Below, in pieces: positions 58,953-64,000 of a stretch of DNA of 64,000 nt. Where the stretch lies: positions 9,758 through 73,757 of the forward strand of contig CAZJAA010000011.1 of assembly GCA_964544055.1 (NCBI GenBank), in the 5' to 3' direction. The stretch's first letter is position 1. The number at the start of each line of letters is the position of its first letter. The position numbers and the translations under genes are program-made. The notes beneath the pieces were generated by a model that saw nothing but the letters and a program-made list of their open reading frames with translations, was not told the DNA's origin and ran no database searches. This DNA is from SIG299 sp964544055 (GTDB lineage: Bacteria; Bacillota; Clostridia; Lachnospirales; Lachnospiraceae).

Positions 58953-59957
58953 TTAGCGGACTTTCTCCGGAAAGCCAACCTTTTTCTGCACCTTGCGCAG
59001 GGTTTTATTGGCAAAATAATTTGCCTTTTCTGCGTTATTCTTAATCACGCCATCCAGATATGCTTTATCCTTAGAAATATCTTCCATACGGTCCTGTAAA
59101 GGCTTCAACACGGACACAACGGTTTCGCCGACAGCAAGCTTAAAGTCGCCATAGCCCTTGCCGTCAAACTCTTTTTCGATTTCAACCGGAGTTTTCCCGG
59201 TGCAGGCTCCATAAATATCTATCAGATTTTTCACACCTGGCTGCTCGTCACGATACAAAATTGTACCCTCGGAATCGGTTACAGCACGTTTAAACTTTCG
59301 CATAATTGTATCCGGAGCATCCAACAGATAAATACTTGCATTTGGATTTTCGTCGGATTTGGACATCTTCTTTGTTGGATCCTGCAAGCTCATAATCTTG
59401 GCTCCGGATTTTCCAATGTACGCTTCCGGAATTTTAAACACATCTCCGTAAATGCTGTTAAAGCGCTGCGCAATGTCTCTGGTCAGCTCCAAGTGCTGCA
59501 TCTGGTCTATGCCAACCGGAACCACATCCGACTGGAACAAAAGGATATCTGCTGCCATCAACACCGGATAAGTGAACAGACCGGCGTTAATATTGTCCGC
59601 ATGTTTTGCGGATTTATCTTTAAACTGTGTCATTCTCTGCAATTCACCCATGTAAGTAAAACAGCTTAAAATCCAGGACAATTCTGCATGAGCCGATACA
59701 TGTGACTGGTAATAAATACAGTTTTTTTCCGGATCCAGTCCTGCTGCCAGATAAAGAGTCAAAAGTTTTCTGGCACGACTTCTAAGCTCTGCCGGATCCT
59801 GTCTTACCGTAATAGAATGCTCATCCACCACACAAAAAAAGCAATTGTATTCATCACTTAATTTCACCCAGTTCTTTAAAGCTCCCAAATAATTGCCTAA
59901 CGTTAAGTTGCCGGTTGCCTGCATGCCGCTAAATAAATTTTTCTTTGTGTCTTCCAT
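58953..59957 (-). CDS. trpS: Tryptophanyl-tRNA synthetase
   Basis: 334 residues, normal bacterial length. Class I motifs: the HIGH-like TGNLTLGNYLGAL and KMSKS in PTKKMSKSDENPNAS. Controlled by the tryptophan T-box leader directly upstream. Confidence 0.97.
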   Translation of the reverse strand: MEDTKKNLFSGMQATGNLTLGNYLGALKNWVKLSDEYNCFFCVVDEHSITVRQDPAELRSRARKLLTLYLAAGLDPEKNCIYYQSHVSAHAELSWILSCFTYMGELQRMTQFKDKSAKHADNINAGLFTYPVLMAADILLFQSDVVPVGIDQMQHLELTRDIAQRFNSIYGDVFKIPEAYIGKSGAKIMSLQDPTKKMSKSDENPNASIYLLDAPDTIMRKFKRAVTDSEGTILYRDEQPGVKNLIDIYGACTGKTPVEIEKEFDGKGYGDFKLAVGETVVSVLKPLQDRMEDISKDKAYLDGVIKNNAEKANYFANKTLRKVQKKVGFPEKVR

Positions 59958-60021
59958 GATTGTTCCTCCCTTTTTCTGATGCCTTACACGAATAGGTGCT
60001 CTGACCTTTGCCTATTTGCGC

Positions 60022-60320
60022 AAAAAAACGCTTTTGCCCCAGTCTTTACTGGGACAAAAGCGTTACAAAGCTTCTGCGGTACCACCCGGTTTGGCATGAT
60101 TATGCCCACCTCAGTTCCTGACAAAAACCATCTGACTGTTTTATCAGGATTCCTATATAACGGTCAGGATTCCGTCCGGCATTACTTGCAGCTTGCTGCG
60201 TTCCTCCGGCCCTTGTAAGCCCATTCCCTTTATTTTCTGCACTGCCTTTCACCTGCCGGCAGCTCTCTGAAGCTTCGAATAAAGCTACTACTCTTACGCA
60301 CTGGTTTTTATATTTGTTTT
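60022..60320 (-). promoter_or_regulatory. Tryptophan T-box leader with terminator
   Basis: The minus-strand leader of trpS contains the conserved T-box GGGTGGTACCGC, about 60 bases before an intrinsic terminator (AACGCTTTTGTCCCA with a matching TGGGGCAAAAGCGTT arm and TTTTTTT, 60022..60064). A UGG that fits a tryptophan specifier lies in GGAATGGGC. Uncharged tRNA-Trp would stabilise the antiterminator and allow trpS transcription. Confidence 0.92.
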
Positions 60321-60321
60321 G

Positions 60322-60350
60322 AGTATACACAACCGCACCGAAAAAGTCAA
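60322..60350 (-). promoter_or_regulatory. Promoter of the trpS T-box transcript
   Basis: TTGACT (60345..60350) and TATACT (60322..60327) on the minus strand, 17 bp apart; start near 60315. Confidence 0.85.
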
Positions 60351-60356
60351 GGAAAA

Positions 60357-62405
60357 TTACATACCAGAAACTTCCTCTGTTTCTGAGGTGTAAATCGTCA
60401 GTTCATGCAACGCTCTGGTTGCTCCGATGTACAGAATCTGCCGTTGGTAGTCGGTCAGGCTTTCCTCTGGTGGGGTATAGGTCACATGCACACTGTCAAA
60501 TTCCAGTCCTTTGGCTAAATAAAAGGTGGTAATTACAATTCCTTTTTCCATTCTGCTGCTGTCCGGAGACAGCAGATACACCGGCAGTTTCTCTTTCAGG
60601 GCATAATACAGTCGTTCTGCCTGTTCTGCCGTTGTCGTAAGAATTGCTGTTGTTTCATAAGTGTTTTCCTGCTCTTTTATCAGTTTTTCCATGATTTTTT
60701 CCTGCATTTTTGTATCATTTTCCGACAAAATCCATTCCGGTTCTTTTCCCCGACGTTCAAATGCTTCATCATTTTCAATTCCGGCAATCCGGTTTGCAAA
60801 GCGGGTGATTTCCGAAGTGGAGCGGTAGCTTTTTGTTAAAGTAAGCAGTCTGGCATCCTTTCCAAAAATTTCTTTGCAAAGACTCTGTGTGTCCAGCTTT
60901 CCCGGGGAAGCCTGCTGTTCCCTGTCACCAAGAATTGTCATAGGACAGGAAAACATTTTACTCAGCACCAGAAACTGAACATAAGAATAATCCTGCATTT
61001 CGTCTACAATCAGATGCCGGATGCCGCTGTGCTTTGTACTGCCATGAAGCAGATACTTTAAATAAAGCAACGGATAAACATCCTCGTAAGGAATCATCCG
61101 GTCACCTTCGCTAATTGGTTCTCTACCACTTTCTTCCAAGAAGCGGTTATACAATGTATAAAAATCCTTTGTTTCATACATTTTTTCCAGCTTATCCAGA
61201 ATAATTCCGCATTCCAGCACGTCCAGTTCCTTTCCGCTTATCGTTTCTTCTTCATCTATGATATACTCTGCCACTGTTTTTAATCGTTCCAGAATCGGAA
61301 TATCCGGAAATTTTTCATAAAACAGCGTACGCAGTTCCTGCTCCGAGCGATATATTTTTTTGTAGGTAAAATCTCTGAAATTCATCAGGGAGTCTTCCAG
61401 AAACAGCACAAATTCATTCAGTTCCAGCACATATTCCTTCGACTGTTTTTCTGCCACTTTTTTCTGATACTCCCATGCCTCTTTTTCCGGCAGGGTTAAA
61501 AGTCGTTCCAGATAAGCATAACGTTCTTCGGTATCCTTATATTGTTTCAATTCCCGGTAGGCATATAAATCAAACGACAGTTCCATAATATTTTCTTCTC
61601 CAAGTTCCGGCAGAATATGCGAAATATATTCGGAAAATACCAGATTGGGGGATAAAATCAATACCTGCTTTGCACTTAACTGCTTTCTGTGATGATATAA
61701 TAAATATGCTACCCGATGCAGTGCAACCGATGTTTTTCCTGAACCAGCACACCCCTGAATCACTAAAATTCTATCCTTTTCATTTCGGATAATGGCATTC
61801 TGCTCTTTCTGAATGGTCGTTACGATGTTCTTCAGTCTTGCACTGGCATTCATGGAAAGCTCCTTCTGCAAAATTTCATCATGGATAACAAGATTACTGT
61901 CAATTTTATAAAGCAGCTTTCCCTGTTTGATTTTATATTGTTGCTTTCGCAGCAGTTCTCCAAATATTTCACCTGCCGGAGCAGTAAACGCTGCACGTCC
62001 AACCTCATAATCATAAAAAAGGCTGGAAATTGGTGCACGCCAGTCACATACGAGTGGAATCTCTGCTTTGGACGGCGAAAAATCTCCAATACCAATGTAA
62101 TACGTTTCCTCATCATCCTCTTCGTCACACTGGAAAGTAACTGAGGCAAAATAAGGCGAGTCCTTCATTTTCCGGTAACGTGCATACGTTTTTACCAGTT
62201 CCCCATGGGAATCCATTTCTTCCTTCAATAAACGGTCATTATCAAATTTTTCATATCCAAATTCGTCGTATTCATTATAGCTTTCCCAATAATACTCCTG
62301 CATTTTTGCAATTTCTGATCTGCGAAACTGCATTTTTTCTTCCAGCTCTTTGATTGCCTGCTCTAATTTTTGAAGTACGTTGCTTAAATATTGTTCCTGT
62401 GTCAT
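60357..62405 (-). CDS. helD: HelD-type ATPase, RNA polymerase recycling factor
   Basis: 682 residues from the ATG at 62405 (AAAGGGG upstream; a GTG lies two codons earlier). N-terminal coiled-coil arm (1-95), the HelD signature LVCDWRAPISSLFYDYEVG, Walker A IQGCAGSGKTSVALHR (about 217-232), Walker B LIVDEMQDYSYVQ and helicase motif VI TRALHELTIY. HelD uses ATP to pull stalled RNA polymerase off DNA. Ends beside the trpS promoter. Confidence 0.92.
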   Translation of the reverse strand: MTQEQYLSNVLQKLEQAIKELEEKMQFRRSEIAKMQEYYWESYNEYDEFGYEKFDNDRLLKEEMDSHGELVKTYARYRKMKDSPYFASVTFQCDEEDDEETYYIGIGDFSPSKAEIPLVCDWRAPISSLFYDYEVGRAAFTAPAGEIFGELLRKQQYKIKQGKLLYKIDSNLVIHDEILQKELSMNASARLKNIVTTIQKEQNAIIRNEKDRILVIQGCAGSGKTSVALHRVAYLLYHHRKQLSAKQVLILSPNLVFSEYISHILPELGEENIMELSFDLYAYRELKQYKDTEERYAYLERLLTLPEKEAWEYQKKVAEKQSKEYVLELNEFVLFLEDSLMNFRDFTYKKIYRSEQELRTLFYEKFPDIPILERLKTVAEYIIDEEETISGKELDVLECGIILDKLEKMYETKDFYTLYNRFLEESGREPISEGDRMIPYEDVYPLLYLKYLLHGSTKHSGIRHLIVDEMQDYSYVQFLVLSKMFSCPMTILGDREQQASPGKLDTQSLCKEIFGKDARLLTLTKSYRSTSEITRFANRIAGIENDEAFERRGKEPEWILSENDTKMQEKIMEKLIKEQENTYETTAILTTTAEQAERLYYALKEKLPVYLLSPDSSRMEKGIVITTFYLAKGLEFDSVHVTYTPPEESLTDYQRQILYIGATRALHELTIYTSETEEVSGM

Positions 62406-62503
62406 CCGCACCGTCCCCTTTCTGTAAATACCCTCTGTGTTGTAATACTGCTATAGTTTATATCAGTACGTCACAAATAAAAAGACTGGTATTTTGCTTC
62501 TGT

Positions 62504-62851
62504 TTATGTTATAATTCTTAAAGAGGGAATTCCATTCTGAGTAGGCAAAAAATCACCATAACACACCATACTGCCAGTATTCACTTCCTTTTTTTGCACA
62601 TCTGCTTTAGGCAGATACAAATTTTTTATTCTCTCTTTTAAATTTCCGCCTTGAATCCCAAACCCGCATTCAGGTTCAGGCTCTGCTACCGAAACCTTCA
62701 TTTTCAACTTATCTACTGGTAATAATATACGTACAGGTACCATCAGCCACAAAGCATATAAATATTTCCATCCTATTTTATACCTGCAAATAAACTGCGT
62801 CAGCATAATCAGCAGTATAATAATAGTTATTGCCACATTTATTTCCAACAT
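62504..62851 (-). pseudogene. BlaR1/M56-type metalloprotease, N-terminal fragment
   Basis: 115 codons from MLEINVAITIIILLIMLTQF. Membrane spans and the YKIGWKYLYALWLMVPVRIL segment typical of M56/BlaR1 N-termini, then a short unrelated end. The protease (HEXXH) and sensor domains are missing. Likely a decayed BlaR1-like sensor. Confidence 0.65.
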
Positions 62852-62886
62852 ATAAATCAATCCTTCTTTTTCAAGTTCAGTATTTT

Positions 62887-63085
62887 TCAAATTTCTTCGA
62901 TGTCCCCATCTTTTAAACTTTTATTTTTTACGAAAGCACTAACCAGCATCAGTACATTTCCCTCAAATATCTTATCAAGAAAAGCTTCCACCTCATTGTT
63001 ATTTTCATAGTCCCTCTGATTAATCTGCTTTTGCGATCCCCGATAACGAGAACCGCATTGCTTTCCGTATTCTAAAAATCATAGT
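62887..63085 (-). pseudogene. BlaI/MecI-type repressor, C-terminal fragment
   Basis: A short frame ends ...NNNEVEAFLDKIFEGNVLML then VSAFVKNKSLKDGDIEEI and a premature TGA, the dimerisation half of BlaI-type repressors. The winged-helix N-terminal half is absent. It lies directly upstream of the BlaR1-like fragment, the normal BlaI-BlaR1 order. Confidence 0.65.
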
Positions 63086-63164
63086 TGGTTGATGTTACAA
63101 AAAAACCTCAATCGTAATAGCTACTCTTCAATATTAATTTTAATGCTTTTTTTTAAGTTTTTCC

Positions 63165-63192
63165 TTGACATTTTTTGATAATATACTATACT
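63165..63192 (+). promoter_or_regulatory. Promoter of the thiT transcript
   Basis: TTGACA (63165..63170) and TATACT (63187..63192), spacer 16 bp, directly before the TPP aptamer. Confidence 0.8.
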
Positions 63193-63194
63193 GA

Positions 63195-63283
63195 AACTTG
63201 CTAGGGGTGCCATTTGCTGAGAAGTAGCCAAAAGCTGCTGACCCTCATCACTTGATCCGGTTAGTACCGGCGTAAGGAAGCAT
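63195..63283 (+). promoter_or_regulatory. TPP riboswitch (THI element)
   Basis: All conserved blocks are present: CTTGCTAGGGGTGCC, GCTGAGA, ACCCTCATCACTTGATCC, GGTTAGTACCGGCG and TAAGGAAGC. It senses thiamine pyrophosphate and controls thiT. Confidence 0.97.
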
Positions 63284-63309
63284 AATTCAATCCACATATG
63301 AATTTTGTT

Positions 63310-63389
63310 GGCCCCTCCTAAGCTACTATACTGTATTCTCGGAATTTTCTAAATGAAACATTTCGAAAGTACATACTATCTTAAGGAGG
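63310..63389 (+). promoter_or_regulatory. Ribosome-site switch of the TPP riboswitch
   Basis: GGCCCCTCCTAAG (63310..63322) can pair with the Shine-Dalgarno CTTAAGGAGG (63380..63389). It can also pair with the 5' strand of the aptamer (GGGG-U-GCC). That gives a two-state switch on translation; no intrinsic terminator is seen between aptamer and gene. Confidence 0.6.
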
Positions 63390-63396
63390 TTTTTTT

Positions 63397-63945
63397 ATGT
63401 CAAAAAACAAAACAAAGCAACTCGTATTCTCTGCCATGGCAATTGCCCTGGCAACCGTCATCTCGGTGGTTATCAAGCTCCCAAGTCTGCCAAACGGTGG
63501 TTCCACCACGCTTTTTTCCATGCTGATTATCTGCCTTATTGGCTACTGGTATGGTCCTGTCACTGGTCTGATTGCTGCTTTTGCCTATGGTGTGCTGCAG
63601 TTTATCACAGGTCCCTATGTGGTACATCCGGCGCAGGTCCTTTTAGACTATCCTCTGGCATTTGCAGCCCTTGGGCTGTCCGGTTTCTTTTACAACAAAA
63701 CGCACGGTCTGGTGCTGGGATATCTTGTCGGTACGTTTGGCCGCTTTTTCTTTCATATGATATCCGGACTGATTTTCTACACAACCTATGTAGATTCCTT
63801 GCAGAAAAATGCAGCTGCCATCTGGGCCTCCACCGTATACAATTTAAGCTACATATTACCGGAGGTTATTTTAACACTGTTGCTTCTTGCCTTTCCTCCA
63901 GTTCAAAAAGCTTTTGCAAAAATTAAAGTGCTGGCAACGGAATAA
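63397..63945 (+). CDS. thiT: Thiamine ECF transporter S component ThiT
   Basis: 182 residues with about six membrane spans. The substrate-site residues of ThiT are in place: GGSTTLFSMLIICLIGYWYGP, AFAYGVLQFITGPYVVHPAQ and LDYPLAFAALGLSG. Works with the shared ECF energising module, encoded elsewhere. AAGGAGG 7 bases before the ATG. Confidence 0.95.
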   Translation: MSKNKTKQLVFSAMAIALATVISVVIKLPSLPNGGSTTLFSMLIICLIGYWYGPVTGLIAAFAYGVLQFITGPYVVHPAQVLLDYPLAFAALGLSGFFYNKTHGLVLGYLVGTFGRFFFHMISGLIFYTTYVDSLQKNAAAIWASTVYNLSYILPEVILTLLLLAFPPVQKAFAKIKVLATE

Positions 63946-64000
63946 ATCGAGTAGGAGGGAAAATTAAATAAATTTTCCCGACCTCTCACACCACCGTACG
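63946..64000 (-). mobile_element. 3' end of a probable group II intron (continues past the window)
   Basis: Read on the minus strand, the bases look like the last part of domain V (CGTACGGTGGTGTGAGAGG), a domain VI hairpin (GGGAAAATT... AATTTTCCC) and the 3' end CTACTCGAT, directly after the thiT stop codon. No reading frame is visible in this piece. The identification rests on memory of bacterial intron ends. Confidence 0.55.

Noticed and set aside
1..64000. tRNA or rRNA genes, and a tRNA attachment site for the prophage
   Set aside because: None was recognised on either strand; both prophage junctions lie between protein genes.

Overview
The window is a stretch of a Clostridia chromosome, most likely Lachnospiraceae. 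The evidence is low-to-moderate GC Gram-positive gene style with strong AGGAGG ribosome sites, a tryptophan T-box, a TPP riboswitch with ThiT, SbcCD, HelD, and a DUF5716/DUF5717-like operon. It is interrupted by one complete prophage-like element of about 39.05 kb (7992..47043).

Left host flank (1..7990): five minus-strand genes form an operon of membrane, TPR-like, Hsp70/actin-like and very large helical proteins. A minus-strand terminator (7894..7920) lies just outside the phage end. Right host flank (47045..64000): a membrane protein whose stop codon abuts the phage end, mutY, a fused GH127-GH25 reading frame, sbcC-sbcD, a small DNA-binding protein, a HAD phosphatase, trpS with its T-box, a HelD-type helicase, a decayed blaI-blaR1 pair, TPP riboswitch-thiT, and the 3' end of a probable group II intron at the window edge.

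The prophage is an HK97-type siphophage, nearly all on the minus strand. From right to left it holds: a 66-aa HTH protein; about 20 early genes (ASCH, HUH Rep, lytic transglycosylase, VRR-NUC, ParA, ParB-like, HD, MazF-like, SSB); a control region (34144..34519); HNH, terminases, portal, ClpP-like protease, capsid, connectors, tail tube, chaperones, tape measure, Dit, Tal, BppU-like and receptor-binding genes; a diversity-generating retroelement (DGR: target gene, TR, reverse transcriptase); holin and endolysin; a plus-strand DnaQ-BRCT exonuclease; and a control module (XRE repressor, promoter with paired operators, two tiny membrane peptides, HTH protein, transposase).

Two systems stand out. 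First, I find no tyrosine or serine integrase. Instead an intact IS30-type DDE transposase lies 30 bp from the left end, and the 39 kb are bounded by a perfect 13-bp inverted repeat. The right end carries four copies of the end motif built into two tandem terminators, next to a small protein that matches the transposase's DNA-binding domain. This looks like a siphophage that integrates by IS30-type transposition. Second, the DGR is complete: the 111-bp TR and VR differ at 18 positions, all of them adenines of the TR sense strand, and the RT has the DGR-type SQ motif. It would diversify the tail receptor-binding protein. The element also seems to contain no GATC site, although the flanks do. 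All calls come from reading the sequence; no database search was run.
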